Of a stretch of 64,000 nt of DNA, positions 34,770-44,870 are shown one piece after another. The number at the start of each line of letters is the position of its first letter. The first letter of the stretch is position 1. The translations under genes were made by a program, and so were the position numbers. The notes under the pieces were generated by a model. The model saw nothing but the letters and a program-made list of their open reading frames with translations, was not told the DNA's origin and did not search any database. Source of the DNA: Eurosta solidaginis (Eukaryota; Arthropoda; Insecta; Diptera; Tephritidae); assembly GCF_040869045.1 (NCBI RefSeq), contig NC_090323.1:267658392-267722391 (forward strand), given 5' to 3'.

Positions 34770-36190
34770 CAAATGGAAGGTATTAAAGAGTATTTTAAGA
34801 GGAAGTGGGCCATAGTTCTATAGATGGACGCCGCTTAGGGATATCGCCATAAAGGTGGACCAGGCCTGACTCTAGAATTTGTTTGTACGATATGGGTATC
34901 AAATGAAATGTGTTAATGATAATTTTAAAAGGGAGTGGGCCTAAGTTCTATAGGTGGACGCCTTTTCGAGATATCACCATAAAGGTGGACCAGGGGTGAC
35001 TCTAGAATTTATTTTGTACGATATGGGTATCAAATGAAAGATATTAATGAGTATTTTAAAAGGGCGTGGGCCTAAGTTCTATAGATGGACGCCTTTTCGG
35101 GATATCGCCATAAAGATGGACCAGGGGTGACTCTAGAATGTTTTTGTACGAAATGAGTATCAAATGAAATGTGTTAATGATAATTTTAAAAGGGAGTGGG
35201 CCTAAGTTCTATATGTGGACGCCTTTTCGAGATATCGCCATAAAGGTGGACCAGGGGTGACTCTAGAATTTGTTTGTACTATATGGGTATCACATGAAAG
35301 GTGTTAATGAGTATTTTAAAAGGGAGTGGGTCTTAGTTCTATAGGTGGACGCCTTTTCGGAATATCGTTATAAAAGTGGAGCAGGGTTGACTCTAGAATG
35401 CGTTTGTACAATATGGGTATCAAAAGAAAGGTGTTAATAAGTGTTTTAAAAGTGAGTGGGCCTTAGTTCTATGGGTGGACGCCATTTCGAGATATCGCCA
35501 TAAAGGTGGGCCAGGGGTGACTCTAGAATTTGTTTGTACGATATGGGTATCAAAGGAAATGTGTTAATGAGTATTTTAAAAAGGCGTGGGCCTTAGTTCT
35601 ATAGGTGGACGCCTTTTCGAGATGTCGACATAAAGGTGGACCAGGGGTGACTCTAGAATTAGTTTGTACGATATGGGTATCAAATGAAAGGTGTTAATGA
35701 GTATTTTAAAAGGGCGTGGGCCTTAGTTCTATAGGTGGACGCCTTTTCGAGATATCGACATAAAGGTGGACCAGGGGTGACTCTAGAATTTGTTTATACG
35801 ATATGGGTATCAAATGAAAGGTGTTAATGAGTATTTTAAAAAGGCGTGGGCCTTAGTTCTATAGGTGGACGACTTTTCGAGATATCGACATAAAGGTGGA
35901 CCAGGGGTGACTCTAGAATTTGTTTGTACGATATGGGTATCAAATGAAAGGTGTTAATGAGTATTTTAAAAAGGAGTGGGCCTTAGTTCTATATGTGGAC
36001 GCCTTTTCGAGATATCGCCATAAACGTGGACCAGGGGTGACTCTAGAATGTGTTTGTACGATATGGGTATCAAATTAAAGGTATTAATGAGGGTTTTAAA
36101 AGGGAGTGGCCGTTAGTTGTATATGTGAAGGCGTTTTCGAGATATCTACCAAAATGTGGACCAGGGTGATCCAGAACATCATCTGTCGGG
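34770..36190 (+). repeat. Eleven-copy tandem array, period 130 bp
   Basis: The anchor 'gtggaccaggggtgactcta' (with variants) recurs at about 34854, 34984, 35115, 35245, 35375, 35505, 35635, 35765, 35895, 36025 and 36155. Eight consecutive intervals from 35115 are exactly 130 bases. Each unit contains 'gtggacgccttttcgagata', 'tacgatatgggtatcaaatg' and 'ttaatgagtattttaaaa'. Differences are substitutions only. No long ORF spans the units. Confidence 0.9.
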
Positions 36191-36389
36191 TACCGCTAAT
36201 TTATTTATATATGTAATACCACGTACTTTTTCATTTTCTTCTACTTAATATGGTAGGTGTCACACCCATTTTACCAAGTTTTTTTCTAAAGTTATATTTT
36301 GCGTCAATAGACCAATACAATTACCATGTTTCATCCCTTTTTTCGTATTTGGTATATAATTATGGCATTTTTTTCATTTTTCGTAATTT

Positions 36390-37200
36390 TCTATATCGAA
36401 AAAGTGGGCGTGGTCATAGTCGGATTTCGGCCATTTTTTACACCAATACAAAGTGAGTTCAGATAAGTACGTGAACTGAGTTTAGTAAAAATATATCGAT
36501 TTTTGCTCAAGTTATCGTGTTAACGGCCGAGCGGAAGGACAGACGGCCGACTGTGTATAAAAACTGGGCGTGGCTTCAACCGATTTCGCCCTTTTTCACA
36601 GAAAACAGTTATCGTCCTAGGAGCTAAGCCTCTACCAAATTTCACAAGGATTGGTAAATTTTTGTTCGACTTATGGCATTAAAAGCATCCTAGACAAATT
36701 AAATGAAAAAGGGCGGAGCCACGCCCATTTTGAAATTTTCTTTTATTTTTGTATTTTGTTGCACCATATCATTACTGGAGTTGAATGTTGGCATAATTTA
36801 CTTATATGCTGTAAAGATATTAACTTTTCTTTTAAAATTTGAATTTAAAAAATTTTTTTTTTAAAAAGTGGGCGTGGTCGTTCTCCGATTTTGCTAATTT
36901 TTTTAAGCAGACATAAAGTAATAAGAGTAACGTTCCTGCCAAATTTCATCATGATATCTTCAACGACTGCCAAATTACAGCTTGCAAATCTTCTAAATTA
37001 CCTTCATTTAAAAGTGGGCGGTGCCACGCCCATTGTCCAAAATTTTACTAGTTTTCTATTCTGCGTCATAAGCTCAACTCACCTACCAAGTTTCATCGCT
37101 TAATGCGTATTTGGTAATGAATTATCGCACTTTTTCGATTTTTCGAAATTTTCGATATCGAGAAAGTGGGCGTGGTTATTGTCCGATATCGTTCATTTTA
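36390..37200. repeat. Modules with alternating GGGCGTGG and GCCACGCCC boxes
   Basis: Boxes occur near 36403 (gtgggcgtggtc), 36566 (tgggcgtggctt), 36711 (gggcggagccacgccc), 36867 (gtgggcgtggtc), 37013 (gtgggcggtgccacgccc) and 37166 (gtgggcgtggtt). The spacing is about 145-165 bases. The 36711 and 37013 boxes are near-palindromes while the others are single, giving a regular alternation. Between them are 'ccaaatttca' phrases. A further box, tgggcgtggcacc, lies at 39514 in the related element. Confidence 0.75.
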
Positions 37201-37771
37201 AATAGGGATCTGAGATGAGTGCCCAGGAATCTTCATACCAAATTTCATCAAGATACCTCAAAATTTACTCAAGTTATCGTGTTAACGGACAGACGGACGG
37301 ACATGGCTCAATCGAATTTTTTTTCGATGCTGATGATTTTGATATATGGAAGTCTATATCTATCTCGATTCCTTTATACCTGTACAACCAACCGTTATGC
37401 AATCAAAGTTAATATACTCTGTGAGCTCTGCTCAACTGAGTATAAAAAGTGTAGACTGTCGAAATCTAGCCATTTTATCGCTTACATTAGTTAGTGGACT
37501 CGATTACACATATTTTATAAATCTAAAAACATTTGATATCTAAAAAAAATGTATTTCATTGTAACTAATAAGATTTTTGTTACATTTTCTTCTATTTCTT
37601 CTTCATTATTTTTCAAATTAATATTTTTTATTTAATTTAAAATTTAATGCTGCGCCATCATTCGTGCTTTTTTATGATCATCGCATATTATACCGCATCC
37701 AATACGTCGTTCCCTGCTCTTCTGTTGTTTTTGTATATTTGTTTATTATATAGTCCTGAATTTTCATATAG

Positions 37772-37919
37772 GCCTGGACTTGGACCCGTTTCTGAAGATA
37801 CAACTACTACGCCCATCAGCCATGGCAGTAGCAGCGGAGGTGGGCCACCAAATCGTCCATTGCCTCCAACACCGGATGATGATGATCAAGCTGGTGATCG
37901 TACATTGATTATGAAGAGG
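37772..37919 (+). CDS. msn: misshapen exon: second NRPLPPTP segment
   Basis: The first base completes the split Leu codon, giving PGLGPVSEDTTTTPISHG, then SSSGGGPPNRPLPPTPDDDD and QAGDRTLIMKR. It ends at agg|gtaagt in phase 0. The sequence strongly resembles the corresponding Drosophila Msn segment. The motif NRPLPPTP (37851-37874) repeats the one in exon 22354-22557. The upstream frame open from 37647 is intron read-through and not coding. The exon starts 326 bp after the end of the large repeat. Confidence 0.93.
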
Positions 37920-39116
37920 GTAAGTCTGAAATGAAGTAACTTTACATAAATTATTAATTAGTCTTTAATTAGTTCATACGTAAATAGTCGTATAAGTTAT
38001 ATAAGTGTTTAACGAAAAAAAGAGAAATGAATTTAAAAATTGCATAGCCTGAGAAACAAACGAAAATTGGTGATTTTTTGAACTAAAAGTTTTGCTGATT
38101 TTTTTTTTTTTTTTTTTTTTTTAATAAACCAGAAAAAGGCATAGGATTTGTATAAAGCTTTATTCATATTACACTTGCGTTTGATAAAATTTAAAAAAAT
38201 GTCAAGCTGAGTTTAACACTAAAACTGATATGCTATAAAATTGTATTCAATATAAGGGCAATTCTCTCAGTTTAGGAAATGTAGTAAACGTCGAAAATAT
38301 TCCACGTTTTCTAGACCAAATATACAATACTTAGAGAAAGCACCATTTACACAACTAATATGCTTTCCATCTGATACTGCATGTAGCGCCAAAAGTTAAA
38401 TATGAAATGTATATATTATGCATTTTACAAAACTGCGGCGCACAGACATTTTTTGTTTTTTAAATTGAAATCTAAATTTCACCGTTCTTGTCACATCTAT
38501 GAATTTTCTATTCCATGGATTCCACACAGAGAGAATACCCCTATTGTAAATTGTATTCTTCAAATATAATTTTTTTCTTGTAAAATGCTTTAGGGTTGCT
38601 GGTGTTTTATAAAAATTAAGAAACTACGTTTAGTAACTATTTATTTACCTGTAATTAAAATAATAACACAACAAACTTTGACGCAGACCTAATACAATTT
38701 TTAATTATTTATTTATTTATACAAATGTACGTATTTCATATTAATTTTCTATTAGACACCAACAAAGGCAATAAACAAGTGGTTGTGGTTCTTACTGTAA
38801 ATTTTTGTAAGTTAAAACCAAAATTAGTTTGTTATGCAAGCAACAACTACTGACCAAGTACGCGTGCGCATTAAATATCTAAAAAACTTGCTCTTAGACG
38901 TTCCACACTTTTACAAATGCGTTAATTTTTTTTATAGATACATTTATATATTTATTTTCTTTTTAACAAATTCTTTTAAAATACTTATAGTTTGTAATTT
39001 AGTTATTTAAGATAATTTTAGTTCTTTCAAATCATATAAATTCATTTATTTATTTTTAAGTTACACACGCTCACAAAAAGAGTATTGGCACAAGAACTTT
39101 TTGTTTGTTTTTATCC

Positions 39117-40036
39117 CAGCTGTACTTGTACACAGGGTATTATAACTTTGATTGGATAACGGTTGGTTCTACAGGTATAAAGGAATCGAGATAGATATAG
39201 ACTTCCATATATCAAAATCATCAGTATCGAAAAAAAATTTGATTGAGCCATGTCCGTCTGACCGTTAACACGATAACTTGAGTAAATATGGAGATATCTT
39301 CACCAGATTTCGTAAACGAGCTTATCTGGGCCCAGAATAGATTGGTATTGAAAATGAGCGGATCGGATGATAACCAAGCCTACTTTTCATATGTATAACA
39401 TTTTGGAAACACACAAAAAACCTGATTATTTAGTAAACAATACACGTAGAATATTGAAATTTGACGTGTGGACTGATATTGAGACTTAAAAAAATTTGAA
39501 AATTTTTTTTAAATGGGCGTGGCACCGTCCACTTCTGATAAAATCAATTTTACATATATTATTAATCATAAATCAAAAATCGTTAAACCTATCACAATGA
39601 AATTCGGCAGAGAAGTCGCCTTTACTATAAGGCATGCTTTGAAGAAAAATTAACGAAATCGGTTAAAATGGTCGTGGACGAATAAAATAAGCTATATCTT
39701 TGCAAAAAAGAGCTTTATAGCAATGGTATTTCATTTCCCAAATGTATTTATAACAATAAATAGGAAAAACTTCAAATTTAATAAAAAATACAAAACTTCA
39801 TACTCGGAAAAATTCTAAACATTTATGGTGCAAATTTAAAAAACTTTGAGCAGACTCGAGTTTCAAATTCGAATTTTCGTGAAATTTGCGTACGAACTTC
39901 AACTTTAGTTCACATTGAGTTGATTACATATTGGTAAATGCTTTTCTAAAGAATTGGCGAAAATTATTTATTTTTTAGTGAAACAAGGAAGTCTAAGTTC
40001 GGGTGAAACCGAACATTACATACCCAGCTGTACACT
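39117..40036 (-). mobile_element. Short inverted relative of the 2.8-kb repeat
   Basis: The termini are inverted: 'cccagctgtacttgtac' at 39117 and 'acccagctgtacacttg' at 40021-40037 are oriented so that the left part reads as the reverse complement of 37300-37440 (shared 'gaatcgagatagatatagac', 'ccatatatcaaaatcatca' and 'gttaacacgataacttgagt'). The right flank has the hairpin 'gttcgggtgaaaccgaac' (about 39999). The tandem array is absent. One 'tgggcgtggcacc' box is retained at 39514. Confidence 0.65.
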
Positions 40037-40419
40037 TGAAATGCTGTTGTTGTTGTTTTATGTGTTTAATAGTGTTACAAGGCTGCGCAATAATACATAT
40101 ACATATGGTTCTATTCTGAACTAATTTTCGTTTAAAAGAAGATTCATGTTTCGACATCAAATTTTCGGGAAATTTGCGTAAGATCATAAACCTTAAGTTT
40201 ATATTGATTTTATATTACATATTTTTAGATGTTTTTATTAAGAAATGGCGAAAATTATCTTTCTTATGCAAAACTAGGTCTTGTGTCAATACATTTCGTT
40301 AGTGTATACACAGCTAAGTCAAATTTGGAAAGCGCAACTAAACCAGTTGCTGCTTTCGTGCACGCAATGGAAAGCTATTCCGCTTGTCTAAATTACTCCA
40401 AACACTTTTTTTTCATTTT

Positions 40420-41388
40420 GGTCCGGTTTTTCAGTAGTTGGTTAAGCTAAGCTTAAACTAAGTTTGCTTAAACTGTAGTAAAATTTAAACTCCAGTGAAA
40501 CTACTGAGCACTTTTTGTGCGGTAACATTGGTTTTTTTATTATCTAGATAATTTGTAGATACGGCAACGGCTGGATTTTGTTTACCCATCAAACATGGAA
40601 AAAAAATTCTGCTGCAAAATATATATTTAGTTCCGGAAGTGACATCCAACATTATTATTTAATTATTCTTAAACCAGATAGTTCTCCAGTTGATATCCAA
40701 CTTCATTCGCCAGTCACTATCCAACCTTTGAGAAATTTTGTAAAATTAAATGTTTTCCAGTTGATCTCCAACGCCATTAATATTTTCCAATTATTATCCT
40801 AATTTCGAGAGATTTGGAGAAATGTACAGTTCCCAAATGAATATTCACCCCATTTTTTCAGTTGATATCTTACATTATATATCGAGTTGAGATGGAGTTG
40901 AAAAAAATCTCCAAGGTGGTACCACCAAAACAAACAGCTGTTTTTTGTGAGAAATAAACGCCTGTTTGATAGCAGTAATGAAGCGTAATTAATCAAGAAT
41001 AAATTATATAGGCGGCCGCCGTGGTGTGATGGTAGCGTGCTCGGCCTGCCACACCGAAGAAGTTGTTAATTACATTTTTTCAACTTAAGTAATAGCATAT
41101 TTTGCTTTATAAAAAGTTCCCGCTTTTGCTGACTACGCTATGATTCTCGAGTTGAGCCACTGTTTGGAAAGAACTTTTGAGATTTTCGAAGTATGCCTAG
41201 TTACGAACATGGGTATATTCGACGCCATTTGGTACGAACGCAAATAACTGATAGGTTAACTAGAGTTTAACCCTGGCAGATCGGCCACTTAAGCTTAGCT
41301 TAAACTTAGTAGACTGAAAAACTGCAGAATAAGTTTAAGCGTAGTTTAACTGACAAACTGAGTTGAACTTGTACTGAAAAATCGGGTC
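40420..41388. mobile_element. Inverted-repeat element (TTA type), copy 2, carrying a SINE head
   Basis: The ends 'ggtccggtttttcagta' and 'tactgaaaaatcgggtc' are inverted repeats and match the 644-bp element at 61227-61870 in the opposite orientation (shared 'ggttaagctaagctta', 'gcagaataagtttaagcg' and 'caaactgagttgaactt'). The right flank is tta and the left flank ttt. The tRNA-like SINE head lies inside at 41012-41058. No transposase is present. Confidence 0.7.
41012..41058 (+). mobile_element. tRNA-like SINE head, copy 3 (truncated)
   Basis: 'ggcggccgccgtggtgtgatg', then 'gtagcgtgctcggcctgcca' and caccga, is the first ~47 bases of the SINE at 17500 and 55879. B box and body are missing. 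It sits inside the inverted-repeat element 40420-41388. Confidence 0.65.
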
Positions 41389-41677
41389 TTAGTCATGCAA
41401 ATATTTTTCGTGAATTTTACTTTGAAAGAAAAACAAGCAAATTCGTTTTAAATTAGCAGCACTCAAAATGTTTAGAAAATTTGACCAACTTCATTCGATT
41501 AAGCTGTTATAAAGGTGATGAGCATCAGTTACTTGTATTTTTTTATGGTTGAATCACAGATATTCGAAAAGAAGGCGTAAAATGCACCGAAACGCTAGTC
41601 AGTTGCTTGAAAATATGAATTGTATAACAGAAACTATGTTAACGAATTTCGAAAAAAACAACAACAAAAGACATGGC

Positions 41678-41752
41678 TTTGGCTGAATGTGTTTGTCAAC
41701 AGTTCAACTAACGCACGAGTGCGGTTTCGAATCCACTACTGGCAGAAAATGC
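41678..41752 (+). other. tRNA-like relic with A and B boxes
   Basis: 'tggctgaatgtg' (about 41686) fits the Pol III A box, and 'ggtttcgaatcc' about 40 bases on fits the B box with one extra T. I could not fold a convincing cloverleaf by eye, so this is more likely a SINE head or tRNA pseudogene than a working tRNA. Confidence 0.3.
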
Positions 41753-42842
41753 ATTAAAGGGACTTACAGGGTATATTCGAAACAGATATCGCCTTGTCAG
41801 TCCTGATACCATGTTGTTTACACTTTTCCCAAATTATTAAATAAATTAAAATTTAAAATATACTTTTTCATACATTAAATGCGGGGAGTGGCTTAACAAT
41901 ACAATTACAAAAAGAAAAACTGAAATATTCGAAAAGTTACAATACTTCATGAGAATTTTAAATTGTTTTTTAAATATTTTTTTGTATTTTATTCCTTATA
42001 AAAAATCACATTTTGTACCCTTTGTTTGGGAAGAAATCTAAAATCAATTTGTCAGACTAAAATAAATTATGCTACAATTTTCAATTGTTGATTTATACCC
42101 CAGGTGAACGAACGAAATAAACAAAAATTTTCAAATCCTATGATATTTTTTGTTATTTCGTGATCAGCTTGGTCGAATGCAGTCAGTTTTATTGCTAAGA
42201 CTCTAAATTTTTTATTTAAGTTATGGGTCGTTCTGTGCAAAATGAACCGGTGGTTGGAGTTCACACATTTTGAGCTTGTTTAATTTTTTCATAGTACGAT
42301 TTCTGCGGCTGGTTTCGGTTACCATCTTTTGAAAATAGTGTTGTTAAGAGCTGCGATCCCCGTAATGCCAATACCTTTCACCATCACGAATAACCGACAA
42401 TTAAAAGTTTTTTTTTTGTTCGTACTTCTTTCCGGACGAATAGTCATTCCAGTTCGAAAACTAAAACATGGCTGTATGTGCTTAGAATATTTATAAAGGC
42501 AAATTAAGTAAACGGAATAAATGTTTATAGCATACATGCATATTCTGCACGGGTGCTCTCAACCCGTCTCATCTGGAAAGTGCAAGCAACATTCAGCGAA
42601 ACATGCTTTCAACTAGTGGTCGATTTGAAATAGAATAACCATTTGTCTTCAACGAAAGCCGAAATAGAAATAAACAAGCGTGTGTGAAAATCAAAAGCAA
42701 AATAATGATCACTGCACACAAAGCGTATCGTCAAAGGCGCGTACGAGATATGTATGACATGACGATTCCTCATCACCTAAAGATTTACATGCGAAGCTTC
42801 TTCCATTCTCACTACTAAACAATAAAAATTTAAAAGTTAATT

Positions 42843-43115
42843 AATTAATTAAAACTATTTTCCACTAAATCAATGTGGAAGATCACAGTAGACCGTAGCG
42901 ACAGCTCCAAAGAGATCGTCCTTACTGACGGACAGTCAGTTACAGTCACGGATAATGTTGAGTAAATGCGACGCTTGTCGACTTGAATTTTCATATTTTC
43001 TTTTATTTCGTGGAGTTGACGACTCGTCTGAGGCTTTCTCTTTAAGTTCATGTGTTCAGCATCAAAGCGTACAGATTTCGTAGCATCTGGTACGCGTGAC
43101 GATACGCCTCGTGCT
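42843..43115 (-). other. Coding-like patch on the minus strand
   Basis: After an acceptor-like ttaag the minus strand reads 'ARGVSSRVPDATKSVRFDAE' and then 'MNLKRKPQTSRQLHEIKENM', 'KIQVDKRRIY', without repeat character. The + strand of the same patch has a 30-codon frame beginning MWKITVDRSDSSKEIVLTDG (42871). Codon use looks less A/T-driven than the surroundings. I recognise no family. It could be an old exon, a small opposite-strand gene or chance. Confidence 0.2.
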
Positions 43116-43637
43116 TAATGACCCAAAAAAATAATAACAATTTGTTGTAGTCTAATTCTAAATGTTTGTTTTGAAACTATCAAAAGAGCGCTGGTGTCTA
43201 AATGGACACACTTACATATGTAATCCTAAATGCATATTTTAAGCACGCATATGCAATCTAAGTATATAGATGTATATAAATCAGAATTATTAATTTTTTG
43301 AATAAGAATGCCCTTACATGCGTATGCACACACTTTTGTAAATAAATATTTGTATGTTTATTTACATACATACTTACTTATTTATATATACATACTTACA
43401 TTAAAACACAATTCATCATTTCATTGCAATTAACAAACGAATTCGAAACAAGCCTTGAAAAAAATTTAAAAATACATACAGTTGTGTTCACAAAAATAGG
43501 AACAAATTAAAAAAAAAACCTCTTGTGTAATGAAAACTTTGTAAACCAAATTCAAAAATGTTTTCGAAAAAATGCCAAAGTTCGTGAAATGTTAGTCTTT
43601 ATGAAAAAACTTTTTTAAATATTTTTTAATTTCCGCA

Positions 43638-43656
43638 GGGGGGGGGGGGGGGGGGG
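43638..43656 (+). repeat. Run of 19 G
   Basis: An uninterrupted G homopolymer in an otherwise A/T-rich intron. Two similar runs lie at 10253-10269 (17) and 50205-50226 (22). Lengths of such runs are unreliable in assemblies. Confidence 0.8.
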
Positions 43657-43879
43657 TTTGGAAGAAAATATACTTCCAAAGTAAAATCTTCAACAAACTC
43701 GACTTCAAGCTGCGTTCTAGTTTACAATCGATTGCTTAGCTAATTGACTAGTCGATTATGTAATACAAATCTAGAGAGGTAGTTTCACTTCCCCGCCATT
43801 GCCGCCAATAGACATAAATTTTGTTTTGGCATTTTCTTTTAAACGGCGCTACCATAAAAAAAAATACTTGGTTCGATTT

Positions 43880-44079
43880 ACCTCCGAGGATATTTAGGCT
43901 GAGCTTCTCTTATTTCCGTCGTGCTCCTTTTAATCCTCCCTACAAATTAGCGGGACGGGAAGAACCTGCATGTTTTATGCCGACTCCGAACGACATTTGC
44001 AAGGCATATGAACTTTCACTGAGAAGCTTTTCATGACAGAAATACACTCGGAGTGTTTGCCAAATCACTCACGGCGCTA
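43880..44079 (-). mobile_element. tRNA-derived SINE, copy 4 (body only)
   Basis: It matches the SINE body in reverse orientation: 'tttaggctgagcttctctt', 'catgttttatgccgactccg', 'aacgacatttgcaaggc' and 'aagcttttcatgacagaaat'. The tRNA-like head is missing and divergence is higher than in copies 1 and 5, so this is probably an older insertion. Confidence 0.7.
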
Positions 44080-44383
44080 AAATATCCTTAAAAATAATAA
44101 AATAAACATCCCAAAACGATAGTTTAGTTTTCAATTCTACTTGTCTTTTTCTTTAAATTTTTTGGTATATTTTTTAACGTTCAACAAGTTCTTCCGGGCA
44201 GGTATTGAACACAACACATGTCGCAAGAACATAGAAGAACTGCATCTGCCGGAAAGTATGCATCTTGCTTGGTCGTATTCGGTTCAATATAGCGGCTTGA
44301 CCCCACCGCAAAAATACACCAGTTTCTTTTCCACTATTGGATCTTAAACCATTGCTGGGACAGACGGCTTGTCACTTATCTTA

Positions 44384-44624
44384 GGGCTTCATTCTGTATT
44401 GCGAACGATATCTCAGACGAACGATTCGCCTCCAAACGACTTCGTCCAGCAATGGTATTCTCAACCATTTTCGTCCGGCCTTTATGTTTATTACTTTACG
44501 TCAAACAAGAAGTCGAAAGCAATCGTTAAGTGATCTGCTGTCATCGTTTAACATAGTGCAAATACACTAGCAATTTGTCTCTGAGGCGAAACGTACGTTA
44601 GTTTCGTAATACAGAATGAGACCC
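44384..44624. mobile_element. 241-bp MITE, copy 2, with TTA target duplication
   Basis: Inverted ends: 'gggcttcattctgtattgcg' on the left and 'cgtaatacagaatgagaccc' on the right. It is flanked by tta at 44381-44383 and 44625-44627. It matches 20026-20265 along its length. A three-base TTA/TAA duplication with G-rich ends is characteristic of PIF/Harbinger MITEs; the superfamily assignment is an inference because no transposase is present. Confidence 0.8.
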
Positions 44625-44635
44625 TTAGGGCTTTG

Positions 44636-44870
44636 TCCTACTATGTAGCTGAGTGGCTTAAACGCTTGCGAGGGCGCTGCCTACGAAGCGATTGAGCTGA
44701 AGTGTAGGGACACAGAAAATCCCGTTTTTCTAAAAGAAGCAAAATGCTGCGACTATGGTTGTCCATAAGAAGATGACCTAAGCGACGAAGCAGTTTCTGA
44801 CTGTGATGCTAATAGATGCAGCAATTCATATAAGCAGATGCCTATCGAAACAATAATAAAAACTGAACAA
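44636..44870 (+). other. Possible second SINE type with a Leu/Ser-tRNA-like head
   Basis: 'gtagctgagtggcttaaacg' at about 44644 is an excellent A-box/D-arm match of the long-variable-arm tRNA type (tRGCnnAGtGG). No good B box follows at the right distance (the best is 'gcgattgagct'), so the tRNA is decayed. The following ~170 bases are unlike the A/T-rich intron. It starts right after the MITE at 44624. Confidence 0.35.

Larger units (their letters stand above)
34632..37445. mobile_element. 2.8-kb dispersed repeat with inverted ends and internal tandem array
   Basis: The left end has a hairpin-forming 'gttcgggtgtacccgaat' (about 34650) and 'tactcagttgagagct' (34671). The right end has 'agctctgctcaactgagtat' (37422-37441), the inverted counterpart. 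Inside are eleven 130-bp tandem units (34770-36190), then a second part with repeated GGGCGTGG boxes (36390-37190) and a 'tcgtgttaacggac' phrase (36509 and 37276). Internally deleted or partial relatives lie at 1640-1880, 5965-6310 and 39117-40036. I see no transposase. It is probably non-autonomous, but the class is not clear. Confidence 0.7.
32190..37771 (+). other. msn: msn intron, 5.6 kb
   Basis: It runs from donor gtaagt to acceptor 'cctgaattttcatatag'. It contains a GA-rich tract split by the (CAA)n retroposon and the large repeat at 34632-37445. 33090-34630 shows nothing specific beyond repeated phrases such as 'aggctacatac' with 'gagatgagatgatga' (33143-33190 and 33307-33350). Confidence 0.8.

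Noticed and set aside
34770..36190. CRISPR-like regular repeat array
   Set aside because: The repeats are contiguous 130-bp satellite units with no unique spacers, in an animal genome.
37647..37771. ORF upstream of the PGLGP exon
   Set aside because: It precedes the acceptor tttcatatag and encodes hydrophobic A/T-derived residues. It is intron read-through.
39117..40036. Helitron, because of the hairpin gttcgggtgaaaccgaac near one end
   Set aside because: The element has inverted ends, and no clear 5'-TC/3'-CTRR with an A^T target was seen. The class is left open.
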